Origin: Defluviitaleaceae bacterium
GTDB taxonomy: Bacteria; Bacillota; Clostridia; Lachnospirales; WQUN01
Length of the DNA: 37,885 bases
Direction of reading: 5' to 3'
Assembly (NCBI GenBank): GCA_009787785.1
Contig: WQSR01000025.1
Location: 1 to 37,885 of the forward strand
Notes under the pieces: model-generated
Seen by the model: the letters and a program-made list of their open reading frames with translations, nothing else
Told to the model about the DNA's origin: nothing
Databases searched by the model: none
Translations under genes and position numbers: made by a program
Shown: positions 15,105 through 24,405 of the stretch, piece after piece
Layout of the letters: every line of letters begins with the position of its first letter
How positions within the stretch are numbered: position 1 is the stretch's first letter

Positions 15105-15491
15105 CTACCGCTTCACATTTATCCCCAGTATACCACCCAGGCCGCCCCCCAGGATAGCCAGCACCAGCACCAGCAAGGTGCGCCCGTCCACGCCGAAGCC
15201 GGGGAGCATCACCATCATAATGATGGCCAGAATCGCTATGTACAAAAATCCCGCGCCCATGCCCCACAGCCAGCCCTTGTAGGGCGCGGCCCGTGCGGCG
15301 TCAAAGCCGGCCACCAGCACCGAAAGCAAGGTCGTCACCGCCACCACCATATGCAGGCTCCGCTCGCTCATCTGGGTATAGGTAATCAGCATCGCATACC
15401 CCAGAAACACAATGGCCGTGATGGCAAAGCCCATCAACACGCCGATAATCAGATGCTTAATCGCGTAATTCATACTGCCGTTGTTGTTCAT
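15105..15491 (-). CDS. TIGR04086 (YrzE-type) membrane protein
   Basis: A 128-residue protein with four membrane segments. GFDAARAAPYKGWLWGMGAG between the second and third segments, and GGGLGGILGIN at the C terminus, match the TIGR04086 family of small membrane proteins in Firmicutes; the function is unknown. The start (ATG 15491) follows GAGGGGATTTTT. It lies immediately upstream of uppP in the same transcript, which suggests a cell-envelope setting. To the right is a 94-base gap before the stop of the lipoprotein gene, where no terminator is obvious. Confidence 0.85.
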   Translation of the reverse strand: MNNNGSMNYAIKHLIIGVLMGFAITAIVFLGYAMLITYTQMSERSLHMVVAVTTLLSVLVAGFDAARAAPYKGWLWGMGAGFLYIAILAIIMMVMLPGFGVDGRTLLVLVLAILGGGLGGILGINVKR

Positions 15492-15585
15492 AAAAATCCC
15501 CTCTATCCGCTTTTATTCCAATATATGGCGCAGGGGAGGGGAAATATGTGTTGACAAGCCTATTTTCAAGAAAAATGTAGCACCC

Positions 15586-17013
15586 TCACCCACCAGCCGC
15601 GGCAACCAGGCGCGCTTCAAACTGGGTCAGCCACGCGTCGAAGGCCGCGTCGGTGTTGAACCGGGCAATGGCCTCGGCGCGGGGCAGGCCGTCTTCGACG
15701 AGGGCCAGGACGGCGGCGCGGTCGGCAATGGCTTTGTTTTGCAAGTCGTGGGTCAGGATGGCGCGGGCCTCCACGCCCCCGGTAAAGGAGGCCGTGGCGT
15801 ATACCACATGGGTCTGCATTTCCTGCAAGGCCAGGGATAGGGCGGCATCGGCTATTTCAGGCAGGGCGAGCCCGGCCTCGGCCATGGCGGCGCGTATACG
15901 TTGGATGTCCATGGATTCCGTCCGTACGGGCATGTAGGCAGACTGACCCGCGAACAGGATGTTCTGCTCCGGCTCGGTGAACCATTTCAAAAAGAGCAGG
16001 CTGGCATATTCCTCGGCGGGGGTGGCCAAAGTCACCACCATGCCCGCGCCCTGCTGGATAATGGTGGGCGTTGCGCCGGCAAAGAGTGGCGAGGGCAACG
16101 CCATGCCCACGATGGGGCGGGTCTCGCCCTCGGCGCGGACATCGGCAGGGAAGAATACCGACGCCACCGTACTGCCGGCATAGGCCAGAATATCCCCCAC
16201 CCGCAAATCGTCACTGCGGAACCGCCCATGCATGGCGAAATAGCCGCTGATAAAGGGCACATAGTAATAGTCCCAAATGCGGCGCATGGCCTGGCGGTTA
16301 ATATTAATCGTGGCGCGGCCGCCCTCTACTTCAAATATTTCCGTGCCGAATTGCTTGGAGCCGATAATCATGAAATTGGCGAACTGGTCGCGCCCGTAGA
16401 AGGAACGGCCCCCCGAATAGTGATAATACAGCTGTGCCACCCGGGCCACGCCCTCCATGGTACGCAAATCGGTAAGGGTCAGGCCGTGGGCGTCGGCAAA
16501 GGGCCGCCAGTCCGTATAGTTCAGGAACATGGCCTCCGCGGCGATGGCAATGGGGAATATACGCAACTCCCCCTCCAGCCCGATGCGCCCCCGCTCGATG
16601 AAGGGGGAGAAATAGGCGGCTTGCTCCTCGGGGGAGAAGTAATTGTCCAAATTCATGAGTAAGCCCATCTGCTGGGCCAGGTAAGCGGTGTCCGGGAAGG
16701 CTTGGAATATATTGGGCAAGGCCATGCTACCCACCTCCCGCCGCGCCGAGGCCGTCACCGCCGCCTCCAAATCGGACACCCCGCCGAAGCTGTAGGTTTC
16801 CACGATTACGCCCCGCTCCCGCCCCAGGGTCTCGTTAAACCGGGCCACGGCGGCGTCGAAGGCGTTAAGCACCACGCCCCCATAGTAGGTCCATACGGTA
16901 ATCGTTACCGGGTTGTTGGCATCCAGCAGGGATTCCTCCCGGTTACAGCCCGTGGGGAGCATAAGCAAAGCCAAGGCCGCCACGCCCAGGATTGCCAGTC
17001 TGATTCTTTCCAT
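15586..17013 (-). CDS. Solute-binding lipoprotein coupled to a hybrid sensor kinase
   Basis: A 475-residue lipoprotein with signal peptide and lipobox (MLPTGC, Cys at about 23), followed by the type-1 sugar-binding fold: NPVTITVWTYYGGVV, a central FPIAIAAEAMFLNYTDW region and TEPEQNILFAGQSAYMPVR near the hinge. Related proteins bind oligosaccharides. No permease is next to it. It is the last gene of a GH112-GH105-hybrid kinase operon, 18 bases after the kinase stop and with an AGGAGG site six bases before ATG. This suggests it delivers a sugar signal to the kinase's outer domain or supplies one of the importers further right. The pairing recalls the periplasmic-binding-protein-plus-kinase sensing units known in other bacteria. 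Confidence 0.88.
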   Translation of the reverse strand: MERIRLAILGVAALALLMLPTGCNREESLLDANNPVTITVWTYYGGVVLNAFDAAVARFNETLGRERGVIVETYSFGGVSDLEAAVTASARREVGSMALPNIFQAFPDTAYLAQQMGLLMNLDNYFSPEEQAAYFSPFIERGRIGLEGELRIFPIAIAAEAMFLNYTDWRPFADAHGLTLTDLRTMEGVARVAQLYYHYSGGRSFYGRDQFANFMIIGSKQFGTEIFEVEGGRATININRQAMRRIWDYYYVPFISGYFAMHGRFRSDDLRVGDILAYAGSTVASVFFPADVRAEGETRPIVGMALPSPLFAGATPTIIQQGAGMVVTLATPAEEYASLLFLKWFTEPEQNILFAGQSAYMPVRTESMDIQRIRAAMAEAGLALPEIADAALSLALQEMQTHVVYATASFTGGVEARAILTHDLQNKAIADRAAVLALVEDGLPRAEAIARFNTDAAFDAWLTQFEARLVAAAGG

Positions 17014-17031
17014 GTGTGCCTCCTAAAGAGA

Positions 17032-20000
17032 TTACTTTACCAGCTTATTTAAAATAGCGATTAGTTCATGATTGTCTATGGGCTTGTTGAGATGCCCGTT
17101 CATGCCGGAGCCTACGGATTTCTTCAAATCCTCGTCGAAGGCGTTGGCGGTGAAGGCGATGATAGGTATCGTCTGGGCGTCGGCCCTTTCCGTGTTGCCC
17201 CGGATGGCGCGGGCCGCCTCTATGCCGTCCATCACGGGCATTTGCACGTCCATTAAAATCACATCGTAGTGGGCGTTGGGCGCGTTCAGGTATTTGTCCA
17301 GGGCCTCGCGCCCCTCTTGGGCGGTATCCACGGTAAAGCCCAGGTTCTCCAGGAGGAACACCCCGATTTCCACATTGATGTCCACATCGTCCACCAGCAA
17401 GGCGCGTTTCCCCGCGAATTTGCTTTCATTTTCCACAGCGGGTGCCCCAGCCGGGGACGCGTCCTCGGTGGTATGCATCAGCTTCAGGGTAAAGCTAAAT
17501 TCACTGCCCTTGTTGAGCGCGCTCTTCAGCTCGATACTGCCGCCCAAGGCCGTCACGATATTCTGGCTGATGGAAAGCCCAAGCCCCGTACCCTGGGGAC
17601 TGCCGGGCATGTGGTTGTCGGCCTGTTCAAAGGGGTCGAAAATCGTGGCTTGCTTCTCGAAGGGGATGCCGATGCCATTGTCCCCTACCGAGAAGCGGAG
17701 GGTGGTCCACAGGTCATTTTCGTCCATTTGGGTGATGGTGAAGGTTATCCGCCCCCCGGGCCCGGTAAACTTGTTCGCGTTGCCCAGCAGGTTTATCAGC
17801 ACCTGCTTCAGCCGGTACGCGTCGCCGATGACCCAATCCTGGGTAAAATCCCGGTGGACGTCCAGGGCGATGCCGTTGCTCTCGATGGAGAAACGGATGA
17901 CGGTCTCGATTTCGTCGATAAAGCCCCGCAAGGAGAAGGGATGGTTCTCGATTTTTAGCAGATAGCCGCTCTCGATACGCGACATTTCCAGCACGTCGTT
18001 GATAAGGGCCAGCAGATATTTGGAGGATACGTCGATTTTCCCCAGGCAGTCCTCCACCGTGGGATGGTCGCCCTCCTGGGCCGCAGACGCCGCGATTTGG
18101 GTCATGCCGATAATGGCGTTCATGGGGGTACGGATTTCGTGGGAAATGCGCGAAAGGAAGCGGCTTTTCGCGTGGGAGGCCGAGCGGGATTTTTCCACGT
18201 TCATATGGGTGGTGATGATTTTGGCGATTTCGTGGAGCATGTCCTGCTCCTCCTCCGGCCATTCCCGCCGGGGCCCTGCGGTGAACAATACCCGCCAGGT
18301 GTGGGCGTCGTCCTCCCGCACGGCACAGCAGAATACGCTGGCCTTTTCCCCCGGCTCCAGGCATAACATCCCCTCCAGGAAGAGGTTGCCCTGGGTTTCT
18401 TCAAACAGCAGGGCATTCCTGTCCCCCAGCAGGTTTAAAAAGCCGTTGAAGGCGTCGGGGGGAACCTTTTTCATTTCACCTTGGGTGGGGGTGGTGCGGC
18501 CCCATTGGTGTATGAGTTGCTCCGCGCCGAAGCCCACATCGTAGGAGCGGATGCTGATTCTATTGAGCTGGTACAGCCGGCCGATGAGCCTAAGCAACAT
18601 CTGTATGGCACTGTTGATAAGGGGTGCGCGCTCCAACAGTTCCATGGTCAGGCTCCACAGATTCCTCCGGTCGGCGGGGTTGACGTTGACGCTGACATGG
18701 GACTGGGTATCGTTGCGCTCGGCACAGCACGACATATCCGAGGGCACGCCGCAGGGTTGGATTTGTATATCCAGCCCGGGGATTTCCTTTTCCCCGGCAT
18801 ACAATGCGCGAAAGGCCATGCGGATTTGCATCTCATTGAGGGGATTTTTCCCCTGGTCAAACAATAAGAACTCGTCGTTGGCCAGCCGCACCCCGAAGCC
18901 GTCCTCCATGAGGCCGGTAAGGGCATGGGCAAACTCCGCCACGTAAATGGCCCCGAAAATTAACCCATAAGTCAGCTCCATCCGGTGGAAATGGCGGATA
19001 CGCACATGGAGCACGGTAGGGGGCAGGTTCGCTTTATCCATAAAGGCGTTCACCTGCTCCATGCCGAAGCTCCGGTTATAGAACTGGGTGGCCGGGTCCC
19101 GCCGGGATTCCTGAACCAGTTGCCAGGCCGCTTGCTTTTCCTGGGTGCATTCCCGGGCGGTGCCGATGATTTTTATGGGTCTGCCCTGCTCGTCGTAGAA
19201 GACGCTGGACTTTATGGAAATCCAATAGTACCCGTCCACGGGCTCGGCGTTTTGGAAGTGGCTGAACACCGACGCCTTCACCCGGATTTCGTTGATGGTG
19301 CTCAAAAATAGATTGAACCGGTCGTCGGGGTTGAATATGTCCCATTTCACTTTGTTAAAGTCGGCAAAGTCCCTGCGCTCCAGGGGCTGGGGCTTGCGCT
19401 TGTCGAAGTAAAAAGTGGTGAGGACGTCCGTAGTCACATCGTACTCGATGAAGGTATCCGTAGAGCTTTCCAGCACCATCAGGTAGCGTTGGTGCTCCTC
19501 CCGGATTTGCTTCTCCGCTTCCATGCGGCGGCGGGTGATGTCGTTGATGGTATCCGCCAGCAGTCCGATTTCATAGGTATGGGTTTTGTGCGTTATCAGG
19601 CTGTCCCCCGCGCTGGTTCCCAACTGGTGGGTAAAGGCCCGGAGGGGGTTGGTTATCCTGCGCAGGGTAAAGAACAGGAAAAACCCGCTCAGTGCGCAAG
19701 CCAGCAAGGAGCCCAGCAAAATCACCGTCGTCACCAGCCGGGTGACGGCAAAGAGAGCCTGCTCGGTGCTCATGGCCGCCAAGGCCCACTGCTGGTGGGC
19801 AAAGGGGGAGGCCGGGTTGTACAGATGCAGGGGGAAATACAAAAGATGCACCTCGGGGTGCTCGGCAATTCTGTACAGGGGCTCCCGGCGCGAGGGCTCC
19901 AGGGTGACATAGTCCACCGGGCCCAACAGCCGGTTGATATACGCGCCGGTCACGTTGAATACTTCACCCAAGCGCGTGGGGGCATCCGTGTTATATTGCA

Positions 20001-20838
20001 ACAGCATATACCCGCTTACGGCAAAATAGTCCAAGTCCCGCTGGGGGAAGAATTGCTCCAGCCGACTCACTTGCTTTTCCGTGCCGATTATCGCGATTAC
20101 CCGCCCGCCAAAGCGCACAGGGCGGGTATAGGTAATCATGGGGTTGCTGGGGGCATTGGGGTTCAGGTAATGGGGCGCGTTCCAAAAGGAGAGGTTATGG
20201 CTGTGGGCGTCGGGGTAGCGCATGGCGGCAAGCTGAGGCGCGGCAAAGCCCCGCCAGGTGTCCGCGTTGGCCGGGTCAAAGGTAAAATACTCCTCCCAGG
20301 CACCCTCGTGGGTGATGTTTAGCCTTCGGGCAATATCAAAATAGCCCCGGATGAACAGTAGGTTCGCATGAACCCGGGTCACGGGGCTAAAGTCGCGTAT
20401 ATACAGTCCGTTCAATCGGTGGATGTCCTCCCGGAAGCCACCGGGGCATAAGAAATACATAAACACCCCGGTGGAGGAGGTGGTGCGCAATGCGTCTATG
20501 AGATAGGGCGCAATGTTGCCCATGAGGGCGATTTCGTGGGCCCGGTTGCCCAGCAAATCCTCCAGGGCAATCCCATGTGCCTCCAGATAAGCGGCAATGG
20601 CAACGCCCACCTCATGCTCAAACCGGTCGATGTTGGACCAGTAATGCACCATAAAGTCTTGTAGGTTCTCACCCCGATTTTGCACGCTTTTCTCCAGCAT
20701 GGCAATGGAATTATTGTTTAAATCCCGTGTGGCCCCACTGGCAAGCAAGGCCGTGATAATAATGCCCGCCTGAATGAACATAATGCACATAATCGGGATA
20801 AACATCTGCACAAATACAGAGGTTTTTGGCTTATTCAC
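17032..20838 (-). CDS. Giant hybrid sensor histidine kinase with PAS, degenerate GGDEF and receiver domains
   Basis: The protein has 1268 residues. A membrane segment at 10-33 and another at 367-391 enclose a 330-residue outer sensory region. Then come a HAMP-like linker (392-445), a PAS-type domain (455-575), and a GGDEF-like domain that begins RDPATQFYNR (580-589) but has RLANDEF at 651-657 instead of GGDEF, so it is unlikely to make c-di-GMP. A GAF-like region (about 740-880) and HisKA with SHEIRTP (His900) follow, then HATPase with the N box near 1020, DNGIGI (1054-1059) and GTGLGLS. The C-terminal receiver has Asp1197 and Lys1252. It starts with GTG three bases after the GH105 stop and has only a weak ribosome-binding site, so it is probably made in proportion to GH105. 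There is no DNA-binding output domain; a phosphotransfer partner must lie elsewhere. Confidence 0.9.
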   Translation of the reverse strand: MNKPKTSVFVQMFIPIMCIMFIQAGIIITALLASGATRDLNNNSIAMLEKSVQNRGENLQDFMVHYWSNIDRFEHEVGVAIAAYLEAHGIALEDLLGNRAHEIALMGNIAPYLIDALRTTSSTGVFMYFLCPGGFREDIHRLNGLYIRDFSPVTRVHANLLFIRGYFDIARRLNITHEGAWEEYFTFDPANADTWRGFAAPQLAAMRYPDAHSHNLSFWNAPHYLNPNAPSNPMITYTRPVRFGGRVIAIIGTEKQVSRLEQFFPQRDLDYFAVSGYMLLQYNTDAPTRLGEVFNVTGAYINRLLGPVDYVTLEPSRREPLYRIAEHPEVHLLYFPLHLYNPASPFAHQQWALAAMSTEQALFAVTRLVTTVILLGSLLACALSGFFLFFTLRRITNPLRAFTHQLGTSAGDSLITHKTHTYEIGLLADTINDITRRRMEAEKQIREEHQRYLMVLESSTDTFIEYDVTTDVLTTFYFDKRKPQPLERRDFADFNKVKWDIFNPDDRFNLFLSTINEIRVKASVFSHFQNAEPVDGYYWISIKSSVFYDEQGRPIKIIGTARECTQEKQAAWQLVQESRRDPATQFYNRSFGMEQVNAFMDKANLPPTVLHVRIRHFHRMELTYGLIFGAIYVAEFAHALTGLMEDGFGVRLANDEFLLFDQGKNPLNEMQIRMAFRALYAGEKEIPGLDIQIQPCGVPSDMSCCAERNDTQSHVSVNVNPADRRNLWSLTMELLERAPLINSAIQMLLRLIGRLYQLNRISIRSYDVGFGAEQLIHQWGRTTPTQGEMKKVPPDAFNGFLNLLGDRNALLFEETQGNLFLEGMLCLEPGEKASVFCCAVREDDAHTWRVLFTAGPRREWPEEEQDMLHEIAKIITTHMNVEKSRSASHAKSRFLSRISHEIRTPMNAIIGMTQIAASAAQEGDHPTVEDCLGKIDVSSKYLLALINDVLEMSRIESGYLLKIENHPFSLRGFIDEIETVIRFSIESNGIALDVHRDFTQDWVIGDAYRLKQVLINLLGNANKFTGPGGRITFTITQMDENDLWTTLRFSVGDNGIGIPFEKQATIFDPFEQADNHMPGSPQGTGLGLSISQNIVTALGGSIELKSALNKGSEFSFTLKLMHTTEDASPAGAPAVENESKFAGKRALLVDDVDINVEIGVFLLENLGFTVDTAQEGREALDKYLNAPNAHYDVILMDVQMPVMDGIEAARAIRGNTERADAQTIPIIAFTANAFDEDLKKSVGSGMNGHLNKPIDNHELIAILNKLVK

Positions 20839-20841
20839 ACG

Positions 20842-21873
20842 CTATAACGCCCCATCACTGCGAAAATCCTCCGCCCGCACAGCCGCCGACAAAAATGTAA
20901 GCGCGAGCCCCTGTCCCCAGCCTTGAATCCAGTCCCGGCTGATTTGCCTGTAGCCTTCCCTGTCCTTCATGATGGCAGTGCCGCCGGAAACATTGCGTAC
21001 CCGCCCGTCGGGGGCGATGTTTTTCAATACGCCGTCCAGGGCACGTTGCACATATTTACGGTGCAGGGGGTTGCCCCGGGCCGCCATGGCGGCGGCGATA
21101 CCGCAGGAGGCGGAAATTTCCTCGTAGCTCTCCGGGTCGTCCAGCAAGGTGCGCCACAGGCCCTCGGGGGTCTGCAATAATTTCAACGCAGAGAGTTGCT
21201 CGTTCACCGACCCGGCCACGTCCATAAACTTGGGATACAGGTACGCCTCCGGTAAATAATGCCCCACCTGGCTCATGGTATAGGCCGCCCAGGCGTTGGC
21301 CCGCGCCCAGAAAAAGCCGCTCATGTGGCTCTTATTGATGTGCTCGTAGCCGTGGTACCACAGGCCGGTATCCGGGTCCTGCAGGTATTTGATGTGCCAG
21401 TAATACTGGTTCAGCGCGTCGTTGATTAACGCCTCGTCCCCGCGCTTCACCCCCAGCCGCAACATGAAAAACGCCGCCATGAACAGCGTATCCGCCCAGG
21501 CTTGCTCGGGGAAGTCGTTCTTCGCGCTGACGGTGTGCTGTAATACATTGTCCGCGAAGCGCAGGGCATGGTTGCGCAGATAATCCAGCTTGCTTAGCGC
21601 GATGTCCATGTAGGCGTCGTCGCCGGTGGCCTCGTGTAGGGTGAGCATGGCGTGGCCCATGGCACAGGTGTTCACCGTCCACACCTTGGGCAAGCCCAGC
21701 TCCCGGTATTCGTCAATGCGTGCCTTGAGCAAATCCAAGTATTCTGTGTTGCCGGTGGCATTATACGCCTCGCATATGCCGTAATAGGCCACGCCGCAGG
21801 GCCAGTCCCAGGTCAAATCCATGCGCATGGTGCGCTTCACCACCCGGTCGATGGCCTCGTGCAAATGTGTCAT
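20842..21873 (-). CDS. GH105-type unsaturated rhamnogalacturonyl hydrolase
   Basis: A 343-residue (alpha/alpha)6-barrel enzyme of the GH88/GH105 type without signal peptide, so it is cytoplasmic. It hydrates and splits the unsaturated uronic acid off the rhamnogalacturonan disaccharides left by lyases. AWADTLFM (125-132) contains the catalytic Asp128, equivalent to the Asp of Bacillus YteR/YesR. WARANAWAAY (189-198), WPCGVAYYG (24-32) and DWIQGWGQGLAL near the C terminus are family marks. The start overlaps the GH112 stop (ATGA) and has an ideal GAAGGAGG site. The kinase gene follows three bases after its stop. This position in the operon ties the enzyme to the galactosyl-rhamnose phosphorylase and to pectin-derived sugar sensing. 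Confidence 0.93.
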   Translation of the reverse strand: MTHLHEAIDRVVKRTMRMDLTWDWPCGVAYYGICEAYNATGNTEYLDLLKARIDEYRELGLPKVWTVNTCAMGHAMLTLHEATGDDAYMDIALSKLDYLRNHALRFADNVLQHTVSAKNDFPEQAWADTLFMAAFFMLRLGVKRGDEALINDALNQYYWHIKYLQDPDTGLWYHGYEHINKSHMSGFFWARANAWAAYTMSQVGHYLPEAYLYPKFMDVAGSVNEQLSALKLLQTPEGLWRTLLDDPESYEEISASCGIAAAMAARGNPLHRKYVQRALDGVLKNIAPDGRVRNVSGGTAIMKDREGYRQISRDWIQGWGQGLALTFLSAAVRAEDFRSDGAL

Positions 21874-23999
21874 AGCGGTACCTCCTTCATTTCATGGGGG
21901 GCGAGGGAAACGGAGTAGGGCTTGCCCTGCCATTGCACGGTGGCTTCTTCGCCCGATGCCGCGTTGTTAATAAACACGATTTTCCCCGGGAAAATGGCGC
22001 ACTCCACGTATTTATTGTCTGTGATGCCCTCCGCGCTGTGCTTGCCTGTGGCGGCATACAGGAGCCAGTTGCACAGCCGCCGCGCCTCGCCGGGGAAGAA
22101 AAAGCTATAGCCCATCAGGTACAGCCCCGCCCCCGCGCCAAAGGGATTATACACCACAACAGGGCTGTCCCCGTGAACCTCCAGCACCGTTGCCTTGCCG
22201 TCGGTGAGGTGAACGCCGTTAATATATTTCATATAATCCTCAAACCGGGGGATGGTCTGTGCGTTAAAGTGCCATTTCCCGTGACAGGCCCGTTCCCCAT
22301 TGTCGATATCCACCCCAAGGACATGGGCCATGCGCAAATAGGTGGCGTAGCCGTCTACGGCAGAGGGCGCGCCAATGCCGACGAATTTCCCGCCCGCGTA
22401 TACCCAGCGGGTGAGGGCCTCTATTATTGCCGAGTCCTTCCAATAGCCGCCGCCGCTCCAGGCACTGCCCGTCTCCCCGGCGTTGATAATAATATCCAGC
22501 CCCTCCGGGACGCCGTTCTTCACATCCTCGAAGGACAGGAACCGCACATCGAAGGGCAGACCCGACAACGCCTCCAGCACATGGATGAGCATATGGCCGT
22601 CCGTTTCATGGAAATGGCCGGAGAGCGTCCAGGTGCGCAACGCCCCCCAGGCGTGCAAAATCCCCACCTTGGGTGCCAGCTCTGCGGGCTTGCCCGTGTC
22701 ATGCAAGGCGGAAATCCGGTCAAACTGGGTCAAAATCTCGTCCATGGCCTCGATAAATTTCGGGTAATTCTGTGTCAGGCTCAAATACCCGCCCAGCCCA
22801 CTGCGGCTGATTTTCTTGCGCAGTAACGCCCGCCGCACGTTAATCCAATAGCCCATGGCGTCCTTTTCCGGCTCTCCCCCGGGGGAAAAGGTGGGCAAGC
22901 CCCCCAGCCCCACCGGGAACAGATAGGGATGAAAACGAATCTCGTGCACATCCACGGGCACATCGGCGCACAGCCGTATTTCATAGCCGGAGAACACGCA
23001 TTTGATTATCCCGTCGAAGCCCATCTCCCCGAAGTGGCCGCTGTAGGGCTCCATCCCCACCCAGCTGTCATCATAGAACACATAGGCTTTCTTCCCCGCG
23101 CCGTGGATGATATCCACCAGTTCACGGGTAGCGCGGCGTACATACCGCCCGATAAAGTCCATCCAGTCCCGCTTCTTTTGGCTGGGAACCCGGTGGGTGG
23201 CGCAGTATTTTCCCTGCCGCACAAAGTCCTCGGCAGTCAGCTCATATCCCTTTTCCCTGGCGAAATCATCCAACGCCTCCGGGCACACGGTAAAGTCATA
23301 GCTGGCCCAGTCCGCAAACAGATGCCGGTTGCGCCCATCCGAGCCCCATATCCACGCAAAATTATAAAACAAGGCCGTAAACCGTACTACATCCGTATGG
23401 GGATGGGCCGCACACCACTGCACAAACCAATCCTTCAAATATGCCTGGGCACCCTGGGCATAAGGATTCAACTGCATCAGCTTTTCCTTGTCCCAGTTGT
23501 TCGTCGTGTGGTTGTACATGGAAATCTCTTCCCAGTCCCGCCACGCCAGAAAGCTGACCGTATACTGGCGGAAAGGAACGGTTTTTATCGTCACCGCGCC
23601 GTTTGCATACACCCAGTCCCCCCGGGGAAGAAGCCTGTCCTCGGTCCGGTCATACACCTGCCAATACTTCATGGCCAATTCCGTATCGTTCACGCTGAAC
23701 TGCTCCGCAAAGAAATCCGCCATCAGCGTCACGCTAAGACTATCCCCGGTGGCTGTCAACGGCGCGGTGGACAAAAACGTCTGCTGGCGTGCGTGCATAT
23801 TTTCCCGAATCCACGGGTTATGCTCCCGGATGGGGCAAATGGTAGAATAAATCTCATACCCCGCGCCCAATATCTCCTCCGACAGCTTCGTCCCGTCAGA
23901 GTCCCGTATCACATCCGCGCCCCACCGCCGCGCCAGCTCCAAAGTGAGCGTCTCATACCCGGCTTCCCCAGGCAAAGTGAACTTCCGCTTCATATGCAT
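21870..23999 (-). CDS. GH112 galactoside phosphorylase, probably galactosyl-1,4-L-rhamnose phosphorylase
   Basis: A 709-residue cytoplasmic enzyme (ATG 23999; the ATG two codons later is also possible). The sequence is that of GH112: KFTLPGEAGYE at the start, RFTALFYNFAWIWG (206-219), FYDDSWVGMEPY (308-319), where Asp311 is the likely acid catalyst, and ACHGKWHF in the C-terminal part. GH112 members phosphorolyse beta-galactosides of N-acetylhexosamine (lacto-N-biose) or of L-rhamnose. The neighbours (GH105 and a PL11 lyase, no hexosamine genes) favour the rhamnose type, releasing galactose 1-phosphate and L-rhamnose from side-chain disaccharides of rhamnogalacturonan I. Substrate choice cannot be read from the sequence alone. 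It overlaps GH105 by four bases. Confidence 0.88.
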   Translation of the reverse strand: MHMKRKFTLPGEAGYETLTLELARRWGADVIRDSDGTKLSEEILGAGYEIYSTICPIREHNPWIRENMHARQQTFLSTAPLTATGDSLSVTLMADFFAEQFSVNDTELAMKYWQVYDRTEDRLLPRGDWVYANGAVTIKTVPFRQYTVSFLAWRDWEEISMYNHTTNNWDKEKLMQLNPYAQGAQAYLKDWFVQWCAAHPHTDVVRFTALFYNFAWIWGSDGRNRHLFADWASYDFTVCPEALDDFAREKGYELTAEDFVRQGKYCATHRVPSQKKRDWMDFIGRYVRRATRELVDIIHGAGKKAYVFYDDSWVGMEPYSGHFGEMGFDGIIKCVFSGYEIRLCADVPVDVHEIRFHPYLFPVGLGGLPTFSPGGEPEKDAMGYWINVRRALLRKKISRSGLGGYLSLTQNYPKFIEAMDEILTQFDRISALHDTGKPAELAPKVGILHAWGALRTWTLSGHFHETDGHMLIHVLEALSGLPFDVRFLSFEDVKNGVPEGLDIIINAGETGSAWSGGGYWKDSAIIEALTRWVYAGGKFVGIGAPSAVDGYATYLRMAHVLGVDIDNGERACHGKWHFNAQTIPRFEDYMKYINGVHLTDGKATVLEVHGDSPVVVYNPFGAGAGLYLMGYSFFFPGEARRLCNWLLYAATGKHSAEGITDNKYVECAIFPGKIVFINNAASGEEATVQWQGKPYSVSLAPHEMKEVPL

Positions 24000-24021
24000 A
24001 CTGTCCCTTCTCTCTTGCATT

Positions 24022-24405
24022 TCACCAAATCCACGATACATCAAACTTCTGGATATTTTCGTCTGCGGTTATGATTGTCATGGCTTCAACGTGTGCAGTT
24101 GCGGCTATAATGCCATCAAACGGGTCTCGATGAACTAGCGGAAGCGCGTTATACGCTTCAATGTGTAAATAATCAAGACCGATAATGCCAAAGCCTCTCT
24201 CCCTAATCGCTGAAAGGATACCCGGCATACCATCGGGTAGCGGCAACTTTCCAATGCGATTTTTGATTGAAATTTCCCACAAAGATGAAGCGCAGACATG
24301 TTTTCTTACGAAACCGTTCGATAGCACTTTCCGCGCAGGGTCAGACAGCTTATTCGAGTCAAAAATTAACCACAGCAATACATGTGTGTCTAAAATGTAT
24401 TCCAT
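24022..24405 (-). CDS. vapC: PIN-domain toxin (VapC family)
   Basis: A 127-residue PIN ribonuclease with all four acidic positions: Asp6 (MEYILDTHVLLWL), Glu44 (SLWEISIK), Asp94/Asp97 (HRDPFDGIIAATA) and Asp115 (TADENIQKF). The motif HRDPFD is typical of VapC toxins paired with DUF2281-like or AF2212-like antitoxins. Its ATG overlaps the antitoxin stop by one base, so they are coupled. The gene ends 22 bases before the GH112 start, inside that leader, and is markedly AT-richer than GH112. This suggests insertion of the module ahead of the carbohydrate operon. Confidence 0.92.
   Translation of the reverse strand: MEYILDTHVLLWLIFDSNKLSDPARKVLSNGFVRKHVCASSLWEISIKNRIGKLPLPDGMPGILSAIRERGFGIIGLDYLHIEAYNALPLVHRDPFDGIIAATAHVEAMTIITADENIQKFDVSWIW

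Noticed and set aside
17032..20838. Active diguanylate cyclase
   Set aside because: The GGDEF motif is ANDEF, without the two glycines needed for GTP use.
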